A DNA stretch of 64,000 nucleotides, taken from the NCBI RefSeq assembly GCF_000334155.1, contig NZ_ANNK01000091.1, forward strand, positions 1-64,000, given 5' to 3'. The first letter of the stretch is position 1. The number at the start of each line of letters is the position of its first letter. This document shows positions 8,294 through 17,325 of this stretch, in pieces. Both the position numbers and the translations under genes were made by a program. Below the pieces are notes generated by a model, which saw nothing but the letters and a program-made list of their open reading frames with translations, was not told where the DNA came from and did no database searches. Source of the stretch: Halalkalibacterium ligniniphilum (lineage in GTDB: Bacteria > Bacillota > Bacilli > Bacillales > Bacillaceae_D).

Positions 8294-10375
8294 TTGATTG
8301 TTTGGCGAGATGTTCTTAATACAACGCTTTATTACTTACCAAAAAACAGTACGATTTTAGAGGTACTCCTCCTTTTTGAAAAAGAAAAAGCTCAATTGGT
8401 ATTCGTGAAAAATGATGAAGAAGAGGTCATTGGGTATGTTGATCGAAATGATCTCATTCAGCAAATCCATAACGAAAAAAACATTAAATCTCCTCTTACT
8501 TTTAGACATGATATTTTAAAAGTTCCTGAAGATAGCCAAATTTCTTTTTATCATAATATCTCCGTTTATCTTGGCATGAATAAAAAGAATGAAATAGCAG
8601 GCTTTGTGACGAGTGTGGAGGCAAAGCATCAATTAAGTCAATATCGATTACATCAACTGAACCAAATTTTTAATAGCTCTGGCACAGGAATCATCACAAC
8701 AGACAGCAATTATCACATCACGTTTATAAATGGAACAGCAGAAGAAATATTAGGATTATCAAAACGAGTCCTTCTTTATCGAAATTATAAAGCATTGCTT
8801 ACCACAGAAAAAAATATTGCAGAAGTCCTTGCAGGAAATCAACTTTTAAGCATTGAATGTTCGATTAATTTTAAACAAATTAGCGGTAATTTTCTGCCTC
8901 TCTATGAAAATGAAAAAATAATTGGCATAGTCCATATTTTTTCACCGAGAGAACAGCTTGAGGAAGCTGTAAAAGAACTGGAATTCGTAAGGGACTTAAA
9001 CAATGATTTACAAGCGATTTATTCATCTGCAAACGAACAAATTATGGTTACGAATCATCAAGGAGAAATCATCCGCCTAGCGGGAACATTTTTGGCGGAT
9101 TTTTGGAATGGGTATTCTGCGAAGCAGTTAGTCGGTCAAAATATTATTCAGTTAGAGAAAGATGGATATTTTCAGCCAAATATCATTGCTTTGTGTATAA
9201 AAAGAAAGAAAAAGCTATCGATGATTCAGGAATCAGTAACTGGAAGAAAAATCTGGTCAGTCGCTACACCCGTTTTTCATCAAGAAAAACTGGAGAAAGT
9301 CGTTGTTCTTTCAAGAGATATTACGGCGATGAATAAATTAAAGGAAGAATTAGCTTTAACAAAGAAAAAAACAAAAAAATATAAAGAAGAACTGGATGAA
9401 TTATTAAAGAGAAATGAAGGTCATACCTATCAGAAGCTTGTCTACCGTTCACAAGAAATGGAGAAGCTTGTTGAGGAAATAAAACATATAGCGAAAGTAG
9501 ATTCAACGGTTTTACTAATGGGTGAATCAGGGGCAGGAAAGGAAGTTTTTGCACAAGCCATTCATGAATATAGCAATAGAAACCGACAGAGTTTTGTTCG
9601 TGTAAATTGCGGGGCGATTCCAAAAAATTTATTAGAGAGTGAATTGTTTGGTTATGAAAAGGGAGCTTTCACAGGGGCAGACCAAAAAGGAAAGCCTGGG
9701 TTGTTTGAGCTAGCACACAAAGGAAGCATTTTTTTAGATGAAGTAACCGAATTACCTTATGACATGCAAGTAAAGCTTTTAAGGGTACTACAAGAAAAAG
9801 AAATTATGCGTGTTGGCGGAACGAAAGTAAAATCGATTGATGTTCGAATCATTGCAGCAACGAATCAAGATTTAAAAAAGCTTGTTATTGAGGAAAAATT
9901 TCGTGAGGATTTATATTATCGCCTAAATGTCATTCCAATTAAAATACCACCGTTACGGGAAAGAATTGTTGATATTTTACCTTTATGCCTTCATTTTATT
10001 GAAAAAATAAATCGAATGTACCGTTTGAATAAGAGCTTTTCAAGAGAGGCGATTGAGGTTTTAGAAGAATATGATTGGCCTGGTAATGTAAGAGAATTAC
10101 AAAATGTGATTGAACGTCTTGCTGTAACGACAAGAAATGATATGATAACTGACCAAGATGTTTTCTCGACCTTGCATCATAATAGTCTAACGAAAAACAA
10201 AGAAAGAAACATTATGATCCAAAATATCGTTCCTTTAAAAAAAGCTGTTGAAGAAGTAGAAAATCAGCTTGTCATGAAGGCGTTAGAAAAATACGGCAGT
10301 GCGTATAAGGCTGCAGAAGCTTTGGGAGTAAGTCCTGCAACGATTAGCCGTCGAATGCAAAAAATCTTTAAGTAA
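8294..10375 (+). CDS. Sigma-54 dependent activator, CBS-PAS-PAS-AAA+-HTH (693 aa)
   Basis: An enhancer-binding protein. Residues ~1-115 look like a CBS-domain pair, ~125-235 and ~240-360 like PAS domains, and a coiled stretch precedes the AAA+ domain. Walker A is GESGAGKE (~409-416), the sigma-54 contact loop is GAFTGA (~456), and a Fis-type HTH lies at the C-terminus (AAEALGVSPATISRRM). TTG 8294 is chosen because GGAGGGG lies 5 bases before it; the longer frame from TTG 8243 overlaps a likely -10 box (TACAAT, 8247-8252). It probably activates the promoter at 2115-2133. The signal might be sensed by the CBS or PAS domains. Its gene runs into a second pxpB/pxpC pair. Confidence 0.9.
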   Translation: MIVWRDVLNTTLYYLPKNSTILEVLLLFEKEKAQLVFVKNDEEEVIGYVDRNDLIQQIHNEKNIKSPLTFRHDILKVPEDSQISFYHNISVYLGMNKKNEIAGFVTSVEAKHQLSQYRLHQLNQIFNSSGTGIITTDSNYHITFINGTAEEILGLSKRVLLYRNYKALLTTEKNIAEVLAGNQLLSIECSINFKQISGNFLPLYENEKIIGIVHIFSPREQLEEAVKELEFVRDLNNDLQAIYSSANEQIMVTNHQGEIIRLAGTFLADFWNGYSAKQLVGQNIIQLEKDGYFQPNIIALCIKRKKKLSMIQESVTGRKIWSVATPVFHQEKLEKVVVLSRDITAMNKLKEELALTKKKTKKYKEELDELLKRNEGHTYQKLVYRSQEMEKLVEEIKHIAKVDSTVLLMGESGAGKEVFAQAIHEYSNRNRQSFVRVNCGAIPKNLLESELFGYEKGAFTGADQKGKPGLFELAHKGSIFLDEVTELPYDMQVKLLRVLQEKEIMRVGGTKVKSIDVRIIAATNQDLKKLVIEEKFREDLYYRLNVIPIKIPPLRERIVDILPLCLHFIEKINRMYRLNKSFSREAIEVLEEYDWPGNVRELQNVIERLAVTTRNDMITDQDVFSTLHHNSLTKNKERNIMIQNIVPLKKAVEEVENQLVMKALEKYGSAYKAAEALGVSPATISRRMQKIFK

Positions 10376-10388
10376 AGGTGAGATCCGG

Positions 10389-11276
10389 TTGTTTACATTA
10401 CCAGAAACCAAATTTGATTTTGTTGGAGACGATTATATTTATGCTGAAATTTCACCTGAAATGAGCGAGGATAGTAACTTTAAGGCATTGGCGATCACGA
10501 ACGAATTACGCAAGAGAGACCTACCTGGAGTTTTGGAAATTTGTCCGTCAAATGCATCATACCTTGTGCAATTTAATCCTGAAGTGATTTCAGCTCGGGA
10601 TTTATTAGAATCATTAAAAGAAATTGATATGACAAAAAGCAATCCATCTGAGCTTAACTTGGAAATAAGAGTCATAGAAATTCCAATTTGGTATGACGAT
10701 CCGTACACCGAAGAGTACAGTAAAAAATATCGTGAACGAAATGTCATAAAAGATGATATATCTAACTTTAATTTAGTCATGAAAGTAAATGGCTATACTG
10801 ATAAAAAGTCGTTTATTGAAGCGCATTCCTCACATCCTTATTTATTAACAATGATGGGATTTATTCCAGGAACGGTTTGGGAATATCCTCTTGGGTTAGA
10901 GAAGAAGGATGTCTTGCAAGCTCCAAAATATATCAGTCCACGAACGAATACCCCAAGTAGAGCAGTAGGGGTGGGAGGCGCATTTACAGTTATTTATCCC
11001 TTCATGACTCCAGGAAGTTATCAATTAATCGGTTTATCCGCTGTTCCACTAGTGGACCACGAACAGAAATTAGCCGTTTTTAATGATTCTGTTTTTTTAG
11101 CTAAACCTGGAGATATATGGAAGCATCGACCTGTTAGCGAGGGGGACTATATGAATATTAGAAAGCAAGTAAAGCAAGGTACATATCAATATAAAATAAA
11201 AGAACTACATTTTTCACCAGAAGAATATTTTGCAAAAAGAAAGTCCTACATCCAAAAGCTAATGGAGGGCTTTTAA
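10389..11276 (+). CDS. Second PxpB-like subunit (295 aa)
   Basis: This is a clear paralogue of the protein at 2198 (shared DDYIYAEIS/GDEYIFVELS start, ALAITNELR, EICPSNASY, GFIPGT, SPRTNTPSRAVGVGGAF). The signature loop differs: GFIPGTVWEYPL instead of GFVPGLPFCFQM, which may change substrate choice. TTG 10389 follows AAAGGTGAG, and the gene begins 13 bp after the activator stop, so it is co-transcribed with the regulator rather than with the main operon. It abuts its pxpC partner exactly (TAAATG). Confidence 0.82.
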   Translation: MFTLPETKFDFVGDDYIYAEISPEMSEDSNFKALAITNELRKRDLPGVLEICPSNASYLVQFNPEVISARDLLESLKEIDMTKSNPSELNLEIRVIEIPIWYDDPYTEEYSKKYRERNVIKDDISNFNLVMKVNGYTDKKSFIEAHSSHPYLLTMMGFIPGTVWEYPLGLEKKDVLQAPKYISPRTNTPSRAVGVGGAFTVIYPFMTPGSYQLIGLSAVPLVDHEQKLAVFNDSVFLAKPGDIWKHRPVSEGDYMNIRKQVKQGTYQYKIKELHFSPEEYFAKRKSYIQKLMEGF

Positions 11277-12251
11277 ATGCTTTATATTGAAGATGCTGGA
11301 TTTCAAACCTTTGTTGAAAATTTAGGAAGAAACGGTTTGTATCACCTTGGAGTACCTCCTTCTGGCGCCGCGGATCAATATTCTTTTTTATTAGGAAATA
11401 TTTTAATGGGTCATCCTGAAAATTATGCCGCACTTGAAATGACTTTACTTGGTCCTAAAATAGAGGTTAGAAAAAAAACAGTGATTGCGATTACAGGAGC
11501 ACCCATCGAGGCACTCCTTAACGGAAAGCCAATTCCTATGTGGGAAACGCTCTTGGTAAATGAAGGTGATCAATTAGTATTTAAGACGATATCAGCAGGC
11601 GTAAAATCTTATTTGTTTGTAGCTGGTGGCATTAAAAATATTCGTGATTCACAACATACTGTTAACAAATCCCTTTATGAGTCGAACCTATTTAATAAAT
11701 TTCAAGTACGAGCGAAAGACGAACTTGAAATTGGCGAGCCGTTGCAAGGTGTTTTTCCTCTTATAGGAAGACAAATTCCTAATGAATACATTCCTACTTT
11801 TTCATCCATGAATGAAATTCGTGTTGTTATTGGTTTATCAAGCCATTGGTTAAGTGATAGGGGAATGAAGTCATTTCTTGATTCAGAGTGGAAAGTAAGT
11901 CTCGAATCAAACCACGTTGCTTATCGTTACTCAGGTTCACATATTGAGTTCAAACCATTTAAGTCACCTTTTGGTGCTGGCACACAATCACCAAATGTGG
12001 TTGACACAGTCTATCCAATTGGTGCAATTATGGCTCCAAATGAGGAGGAATTAATCTTGCTATTAAGAGATGCAACGACAGGTGGAGGCTTTGTAACAAT
12101 TGGTGCAGCGATCAATGCCGACCTTGATAAAATTTCTCAATCAAGACCAACAACGACAACACGATTTAAGACGGTAACGGTAGAGCAAGCAATCGAAGCG
12201 AGATTAGAAAAGAAAAAGAAAATTTCGTCACTCATTGATTTGCTTAAATGA
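11277..12251 (+). CDS. Second PxpC-like subunit (324 aa)
   Basis: A paralogue of the protein at 3075, with the same family blocks (GFQTFVENLGRNGLYH, PPSGAADQYS, GAPIEALLNGKPIPMW, FGAGTQSPNVVDTVYPIGAI, DATTGGGFVTIG). It begins on the base after the stop of its PxpB partner. Having two complete carboxyltransferase-like pairs but only one carrier, one carboxylase and one PxpA suggests that the pairs use common partners on different substrates, or that one pair works without biotin. This is inference. Confidence 0.82.
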   Translation: MLYIEDAGFQTFVENLGRNGLYHLGVPPSGAADQYSFLLGNILMGHPENYAALEMTLLGPKIEVRKKTVIAITGAPIEALLNGKPIPMWETLLVNEGDQLVFKTISAGVKSYLFVAGGIKNIRDSQHTVNKSLYESNLFNKFQVRAKDELEIGEPLQGVFPLIGRQIPNEYIPTFSSMNEIRVVIGLSSHWLSDRGMKSFLDSEWKVSLESNHVAYRYSGSHIEFKPFKSPFGAGTQSPNVVDTVYPIGAIMAPNEEELILLLRDATTGGGFVTIGAAINADLDKISQSRPTTTTRFKTVTVEQAIEARLEKKKKISSLIDLLK

Positions 12252-12302
12252 TAAACATTTGAATAGGTTTTGATAACCATGTGAGCATAGCGTTCAAATT
12301 TA

Positions 12303-12339
12303 TTGACACTAGTTTTTAATGGAACTACAATGGTTACAA
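12303..12339 (+). promoter_or_regulatory. Promoter and operator of the Rrf2 gene at 12356
   Basis: TTGACA (12303-12308), a 17-bp spacer and TACAAT (12326-12331) form a good sigma-A promoter. A dyad, ATGGAACT-N5-GGTTACAA (12319-12339), overlaps the -10. Its right half is identical to the operator at 12852-12872 upstream of the dehydrogenase gene, which suggests autoregulation. Confidence 0.6.
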
Positions 12340-12355
12340 CGAGAGGGTGAATAAT

Positions 12356-12790
12356 ATGAAAAAAATTAGCAGCCGCTTTTCAATAGCGGTGCATATTTTA
12401 ACATTGCTTTCACTGACTACGTCACCTTGTACGTCTGAATTCATTGCAGGGAGTGTCAAGACCAATCCAGTCATTATTCGTAGAATAATAGGCAAGCTAA
12501 AAAAAGCTGGGCTTGTTCAAGTTCAAGCTGGAACAGGTGGAGCCTACATTTTAAAGGAATTAGATGATGTTACGCTTCTTGATGTGTTTCGAGCGGTTGA
12601 AGTCATTGATCAAGATCTCCTTTTTAATTTTCACGACCATCCGAACCCTGCTTGCCCAGTAGGTGCGAATATTGAATCCGTTCTTCGCAAGAAAATGCGA
12701 CAAGCCCAAAATGCAATGGAGCAATCATTGGCACAAGTAACGTTAAAAAGTCTGGTGACTGAACTTAATGAGAAAAAAAGCTCTGTATAG
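12356..12790 (+). CDS. Rrf2-family transcriptional regulator (YwnA-like, 144 aa)
   Basis: The protein has the Rrf2 winged helix: RFSIAVHILTLL, IAGSVKTNPVIIRRIIGKL (recognition region) and the wing GTGGAYIL. A single conserved-type cysteine follows at NPACPVG; there is no three-cysteine Fe-S cluster motif, so it is nearer to YwnA-like than IscR/NsrR-like members. ATG 12356 follows GAGAGGGTG; GTG 12347 lies within that site and is disfavoured. The gene is followed by a dehydrogenase gene carrying the same operator, which is probably its target. Confidence 0.85.
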   Translation: MKKISSRFSIAVHILTLLSLTTSPCTSEFIAGSVKTNPVIIRRIIGKLKKAGLVQVQAGTGGAYILKELDDVTLLDVFRAVEVIDQDLLFNFHDHPNPACPVGANIESVLRKKMRQAQNAMEQSLAQVTLKSLVTELNEKKSSV

Positions 12791-12802
12791 AGCTGATTTT
12801 TT
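12779..12802 (+). terminator. Terminator overlapping the end of the Rrf2 gene
   Basis: AGCTCT-GTAT-AGAGCT is followed by GATTTTTT, and the stem includes the stop codon. It implies that the next gene uses its own promoter. Confidence 0.7.
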
Positions 12803-12842
12803 CAAATTGTTGTAATCGATTTGGTTCTATCTATATCTTTTT

Positions 12843-12873
12843 TTGAATACTTTGTAACCATTTAGGTTACAAT
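12843..12873 (+). promoter_or_regulatory. Operator and promoter of the NmrA-like dehydrogenase gene
   Basis: A perfect dyad TTGTAACC-N5-GGTTACAA (12852-12872) covers the -10 TACAAT (12868-12873); TTGAAT (12843-12848) is a possible -35 at a long 19-bp spacing. The half site recurs in front of the Rrf2 regulator gene. Confidence 0.65.
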
Positions 12874-12914
12874 AAGCCCTCTCAAAAATTTGAATGTGAA
12901 AGGAAGTAGATTTT

Positions 12915-13775
12915 ATGTCAATCGTTGTAACTGGTGCGACAGGATTTTTAGGAGAACTTGTGATCAAACATTTACTTAAAAAAGTACCTGCGAATGAAAT
13001 TATTGCAAGTGTACGAAATGTAGAAAAAGCTTCAAAGCTTGCTGAGCTTGGAGTGGAAGTTCGTCAGGGTGATTACCTTGATCTAGAATCAATGAAATCG
13101 TCATTTGCTGAAGCTTCAAAGGTTTTATTTATTTCAAGCCCTGATACAGATAACACACTTCGCATTCGTCAACACGCTACAGTAGTACAAGCAGCAAGAG
13201 ACGCAGGTGTTCAGCATATTGCCTACACTGGTTACGCGTTTGCTGAGGAATCTATCATTCCGCTCGCTCATGTTCATTTAGCGACAGAATATGCCATTCG
13301 CACAACGGGAATTCCATATACGTTTTTACGTAATGCGCTTTATACAGAAGTGTTTGTCAATCCTGAGCTTAAAGGTTCTGTAGAACGTGGAGCGATTGTA
13401 ACGAATACTGGAAATGGAAAGATTAATTCCTTGACTCGAAGGGACCTTGCATTAGCTGCTGCTACAGTACTTACTGAGGAAGGTCATGAGAATAAGACGT
13501 ATAACCTTGTAAATCCTCAAGCGTGGAGCTATGATGAGCTAGCTGAAATCGTTTCAGAGGTATCAGGTAAAAAAGTTGTCCACCAATCAGTTTCTTTTGA
13601 TGAAATGAAATCAATTCTAACAAACGTAGGTTTACCTGAACCTGTTGCTGAGCTTTTTGCAGGCATTTACCATTCGATCTCTGAAGGGGAAACATCTAAA
13701 ACATCAGATGATTTACAGACACTAATTGGAGCAGCAACCCCATTAAAAGACATGGTAAGAGAAGCATTACAATAA
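12915..13775 (+). CDS. NmrA-like NAD(P)-binding SDR-family protein (286 aa)
   Basis: An atypical short-chain dehydrogenase with the N-terminal Rossmann motif GATGFLG (residues 7-13), followed by SVRNVEKA at the position that selects NADP. It resembles the NmrA/QorB group, which includes quinone reductases and redox sensors. There is no YxxxK catalytic pair in the classical place (GYAFAEES is found instead), so a sensor or reductase role is open. It has its own promoter under the shared Rrf2-type operator and a good terminator. Confidence 0.82.
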   Translation: MSIVVTGATGFLGELVIKHLLKKVPANEIIASVRNVEKASKLAELGVEVRQGDYLDLESMKSSFAEASKVLFISSPDTDNTLRIRQHATVVQAARDAGVQHIAYTGYAFAEESIIPLAHVHLATEYAIRTTGIPYTFLRNALYTEVFVNPELKGSVERGAIVTNTGNGKINSLTRRDLALAAATVLTEEGHENKTYNLVNPQAWSYDELAEIVSEVSGKKVVHQSVSFDEMKSILTNVGLPEPVAELFAGIYHSISEGETSKTSDDLQTLIGAATPLKDMVREALQ

Positions 13776-13815
13776 AAGATAAAAATGAATAAAGAGTTAA
13801 AATTGGTTTAATATT

Positions 13816-13858
13816 AAAAACAGACGATTGAATGAATCTGTTCGTTCGTCTGTTTTTT
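13816..13858 (+). terminator. Terminator after the NmrA-like gene
   Basis: AAACAGACGA pairs with TCGTCTGTTT across an 18-base loop and is followed by a T-run. Confidence 0.8.
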
Positions 13859-14111
13859 ACACCATCATTTTTCTTATATAATAAAGGAGTAGCTGAGACT
13901 TATATTTTGTGTGGGCGGGAAGTCCTTCACTGTTTCATCCAATTGTCCTGTAGCTCCGTCCCCTTTTCACAAAAAGGTAAGTTGTTTAGCTATAATTTTC
14001 TGGCTTTGACACAAAGAATTTTTATATTTCCAATAAGGCTAAATGACTCATTGCAACTTTAAGAGGACTTATAAATATTGTTATCATTTTATATAGGGAG
14101 AAGTACGCAAC
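13859..14111. other. No gene seen between two terminators
   Basis: This AT-rich stretch lies between the rightward terminator at 13816 and the leftward one at 14112. The only open frame begins within the first terminator and has no ribosome site. I see no promoter, repeat or RNA. Confidence 0.5.
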
Positions 14112-14134
14112 AAAAAAAGGACGCCTTCGCGTCC
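14112..14134 (-). terminator. Terminator of the leftward 69-aa gene
   Basis: On the minus strand GGACGC-GAAG-GCGTCC is followed by seven T residues. Confidence 0.9.
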
Positions 14135-14139
14135 TCAGT

Positions 14140-14349
14140 TTATCGATAACTACCTGCTTTTGTTTTGGTCATTTTACCATTTTCGACAAACCGTTCTAAG
14201 ATATTCTTAATGACAATGGTGTTTTTAGACGTGTTTTTTAGTATAGGATTAGCTGCTTTTAAAGATTTTGCAGCCTCTTCGTAAGAAATCGCTTTTTTTG
14301 AATCTTTAACAATTTTGTACAATTGTGCTGCATAATTTCTTTTTCCCAT
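14140..14349 (-). CDS. Small basic hypothetical protein (69 aa), possibly DNA-binding
   Basis: Not recognised. The protein is rich in Lys and Asn. Its order of predicted helices (AAQLYKIVKDS, SYEEAAKSLKAAN, NTIVIKNILERFVENG) ending in a short beta pair (KMTKTKAGSYR) is what a small winged-helix domain would look like. The start is supported by AGGTGG 7 bases before ATG and by the terminator right after the stop. No partner gene is nearby. Confidence 0.6.
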   Translation of the reverse strand: MGKRNYAAQLYKIVKDSKKAISYEEAAKSLKAANPILKNTSKNTIVIKNILERFVENGKMTKTKAGSYR

Positions 14350-14716
14350 TCATATCACCACCTAATCTAATCATTATATCATAAAGTTTTATAGTAAGGA
14401 AATTTTTACTGAAAGAAGAGGAGAAAGCCACATCTTTAACGATTTGCGCTGAATGGTCGTTATTTAAAATAAATAGCGTAATATTTGATCTTGGGATATC
14501 ACCTTTTGCAGTCAATTCAAATAACATTTCCTCTGTAAGGCTTAACATGAACTCGAGTCGTTCTTTTTCAATTTGTCGATTTTATGTCAAGATCATCAAA
14601 AAGATTAATAACACATAAGTTTTCTGAAAAAAAGATAGCACTGACTAATTTGTAATGGTAAACTCCTAATATCATGTCAAAAAAAGAGTATAAATATATA
14701 TAAAGGGGGCTACTCT
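14350..14716. other. Intergenic region between divergent genes
   Basis: It must hold the promoters of the 69-aa gene and the desaturase. An 80-codon leftward frame (14548-14306) crosses it without a ribosome site and ends over the start of the 69-aa gene, so I do not call it. No clear DesR-like site was identified. Confidence 0.4.
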
Positions 14717-15784
14717 GTGAAAGACTTGCATTCTTTTGCTTGGTATGCTGCTAGAATTTCTCCTCATTTACCGAAAAAAGCGTTTAAGCCTGTACCTGCT
14801 CGACTTTGGGGCGGGCTTGCTTATTTGCTTGTCGTTATTGGAGGATTTCTTTCAATCGGCTTACTCGAGCTCAATGTATTTTTTACGATTTGTATCTCAA
14901 TGATATTAGGTGCCAGCTTTGCGGCAATGGGTTTTTTGGGGCATGAAATTTTACATGGTACCGTCGTTCGTAAACCATGGCTTCGTGATTTATTAGGAGC
15001 GATTGCTTTTTGGCCCTTAACGACTGGTCCGAGGCTATGGAGAAAGTGGCATAATTTAACCCACCATGTCCACACTCAGGATGAAGAACTTGACCCAGAT
15101 GCTTGGCCAACACTTGAGAGAATATCGAAAAAACCGTTTTTACGCTGGATTTATCGATTACCTCACTCCTTCCGCGCATTTTTCAGTTTCGCATCATTGA
15201 CGATTCAATTTTCAGCTCATTCTATGAAGATGTTTCTAATCTATCTCAAAGAATTCAACCCAAAAAAACGACCGGCAATCTTTATCGAAGCGATGCTTCC
15301 GTGGGCAACATGGATCGGCTTACTCGTTTGGGTTGGGCCACTAAAATGGCTTTTCATGTTTTTATTACCGTTACTTATTGCGAATTTGATTGTAATGGGT
15401 TATATTTCAACGAATCATCGCTTAAATCCTGTGGTGGAAGTTAATGATCCGTTAGCGAATAGTTTAACGGTTACTGTTCCGAAATGGGTGAACGTTCTTC
15501 ACTTTAATTTCTCATATCATACGGAGCATCATTTATTCCCTGGAATAAGTTCAAAATATTACCCACTTGTAAAAGAACAAATTAAGCAAAAGTGGCCAGA
15601 ACGTTATCATGAAATGCCATTAGGCAGAGCTCTTGTTGCATTATGGAAAACCCCACGCCTTTATCACAATAAAACAGATCTTATTGATCCGCATCAAGGA
15701 AAAGTCTATGGATCATTAGGCAATGGACTCGATCCAATAAACATTCAAGCAACAAAAGCGAAGAATAAGCAATCAATTTCATAG
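14717..15784 (+). CDS. Membrane fatty-acid desaturase (355 aa)
   Basis: A di-iron acyl-lipid desaturase with three histidine boxes: HEILH (76-80), HNLTHH (112-117) and HTEHHLFPG (268-276). Hydrophobic segments at ~31-50, 53-75, 193-208 and 211-232 fit the four-helix membrane topology. GTG 14717 follows AAAGGGGG. It is probably monocistronic, with a terminator 30 bp downstream. Regioselectivity (delta-5 as in Bacillus Des, or another position) cannot be read off. Confidence 0.88.
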   Translation: MKDLHSFAWYAARISPHLPKKAFKPVPARLWGGLAYLLVVIGGFLSIGLLELNVFFTICISMILGASFAAMGFLGHEILHGTVVRKPWLRDLLGAIAFWPLTTGPRLWRKWHNLTHHVHTQDEELDPDAWPTLERISKKPFLRWIYRLPHSFRAFFSFASLTIQFSAHSMKMFLIYLKEFNPKKRPAIFIEAMLPWATWIGLLVWVGPLKWLFMFLLPLLIANLIVMGYISTNHRLNPVVEVNDPLANSLTVTVPKWVNVLHFNFSYHTEHHLFPGISSKYYPLVKEQIKQKWPERYHEMPLGRALVALWKTPRLYHNKTDLIDPHQGKVYGSLGNGLDPINIQATKAKNKQSIS

Positions 15785-15815
15785 GAACTATGTACATTAT
15801 TACAGAAATAGCTGG

Positions 15816-15854
15816 AAAGGGAGTCGTCTAACTTTGAGACGGACTCCCTTTTAT
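15816..15854 (+). terminator. Terminator after the desaturase gene
   Basis: AAAGGGAGTC pairs with GGACTCCCTTT, with further pairing inside the stem, and TTTATTT follows. Confidence 0.8.
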
Positions 15855-16140
15855 TTGAGTAGCTAAAGGCATCGTAGCTCGAGGTCGGTTGCAACTTTTG
15901 CTACGAAAAAATCGTTTTCCAGTCAGAGTTTCCAGCGTTTTTCTTTTCATCGCTATATTCAAATAAACGTAAAAAATGAGAATCGTATAATGAATTCTGT
16001 TCATATTTGTAACGATGGCCGTGTCAAAAAAAACGATCTGTAATACATATAGATTATAGGGATATCGCTTTGTTTATGAGTTAGTATTGGAGCTATTTCA
16101 AAAAGGAACGATCAAGCATATACGTTAATTTATGGATATA
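15855..16140. other. No gene seen
   Basis: Noncoding stretch before the nucleotidyltransferase gene. I see no hairpin with a T-run, no repeat copy and no clear promoter. Confidence 0.4.
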
Positions 16141-16155
16141 AGGTGGGATGTATAA

Positions 16156-17196
16156 ATGAAAGGCATTATACTCAGTGCTGGAAGAGGGACGCGGCTCAAA
16201 CCACTTTCGTTTACTCAACCAAAAACTCTTCTTTCGATTGCAAACAAGCCTGTGATTAAATATTGCATTGAGAGCCTTTTAAATGTTGGAATTACAGAAA
16301 TAGGTATTGTCATAAATCCGGATTATAAACAGGCATTTGAAGAACATCTGCGAGAAGAGAATCATTTAGGTATATCTATCACATTACTTTATCAATATGA
16401 GCAGAAAGGAATTTCAGATGCGGTTAAACAAGCAAAAGCTTTTATAGGTAAGGAACCGTTTCTTTTGCTACTTGGGGACAATCTCATTCAAGAATCACTT
16501 ATTCAATTAAAAGAGTCCGTACAATCGAAGCAAGCGAATGCATCCATCATGTTAGCAAAAGTAAAAACACCTCAAGATTATGGCATTGCAGAAGTAAAAG
16601 GTAATCAAATTATACGAATTGTAGAGAAGCCTCAACAGCCTCAATCTGACCTTGCAGTTATCGGTGCATACGCATTTGATTCCTCTATCTTTCAAGCCAT
16701 TGAATCGATCTTGCCATCTAAACGTGGTGAATATGAAATAACGGATGCGATTCAATGGTTAATTGACCAAAACTACCATGTAACATATACGTATACAGCG
16801 AAAAAGTATTCAGATGTTGGTACAATTGATCGATTATTAGAGGCTAACCGCTGGGTACTTGAAGAGATAGCAAAAAAAAGAACAATGATATCACCACATG
16901 CACAGTTAAAAAAATGTACCATTATTGAACCTGTCGTCATTGGAGGTGAATGCAAGATAACAAACGCAACGATTGGCCCGTATGTATCGATTCAATCAGG
17001 TGCTCAAATTACTAATTGTCGTATTAAGGAAAGCATTATTTTAGACAATGTAACACTAGAGTTTATTCAAGGAACAATTATCAATAGCGTATTTGGGAAG
17101 AACACAAAGATTATCAATAATCCAGGTAGAAAAGATAAATCAATTAGCTTTATAGTAGGAGAACATTCTTTTATATGTAATGATGGGGCAGAATAA
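16156..17196 (+). CDS. Sugar-1-phosphate nucleotidyltransferase (RmlA-long type, 346 aa)
   Basis: The N-terminal nucleotidyltransferase domain shows GIILSAGRGTRLKPLSFTQPK (key residues G-G-GTRL-P-T-PK), LLLLGDNL with the metal-binding aspartate, and IVEKPQQP. The C-terminal part (~250-346) is a run of hexapeptide-type repeats (VVIGGECKITNATIGPYVSI), as in the long glucose-1-phosphate thymidylyltransferases. GGTGGGATG precedes the ATG. There are no neighbouring polysaccharide genes, so the pathway (cell-surface or spore polysaccharide) is open. Confidence 0.82.
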   Translation: MKGIILSAGRGTRLKPLSFTQPKTLLSIANKPVIKYCIESLLNVGITEIGIVINPDYKQAFEEHLREENHLGISITLLYQYEQKGISDAVKQAKAFIGKEPFLLLLGDNLIQESLIQLKESVQSKQANASIMLAKVKTPQDYGIAEVKGNQIIRIVEKPQQPQSDLAVIGAYAFDSSIFQAIESILPSKRGEYEITDAIQWLIDQNYHVTYTYTAKKYSDVGTIDRLLEANRWVLEEIAKKRTMISPHAQLKKCTIIEPVVIGGECKITNATIGPYVSIQSGAQITNCRIKESIILDNVTLEFIQGTIINSVFGKNTKIINNPGRKDKSISFIVGEHSFICNDGAE

Positions 17197-17325
17197 AAAA
17201 ACATTGGGGATAATAATTGTTAATTATTTCAAGTGTGATAAAATTATACTTGATTAAATCCACCTCTTTTAGTTTAATGAAATATATAGCTTTTTTTACT
17301 GGCTTCATCATTTCGTTAAAAATAT

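Noticed and set aside
13832-14062. 76-codon rightward open frame
   Set aside because: It begins within the terminator hairpin of the NmrA-like gene, lacks a ribosome site and its translation has no family resemblance.
14306-14548. 80-codon leftward open frame
   Set aside because: No ribosome site; its end overlaps the well-supported start of the 69-aa gene in another frame, whose own AGGTGG site lies inside it.
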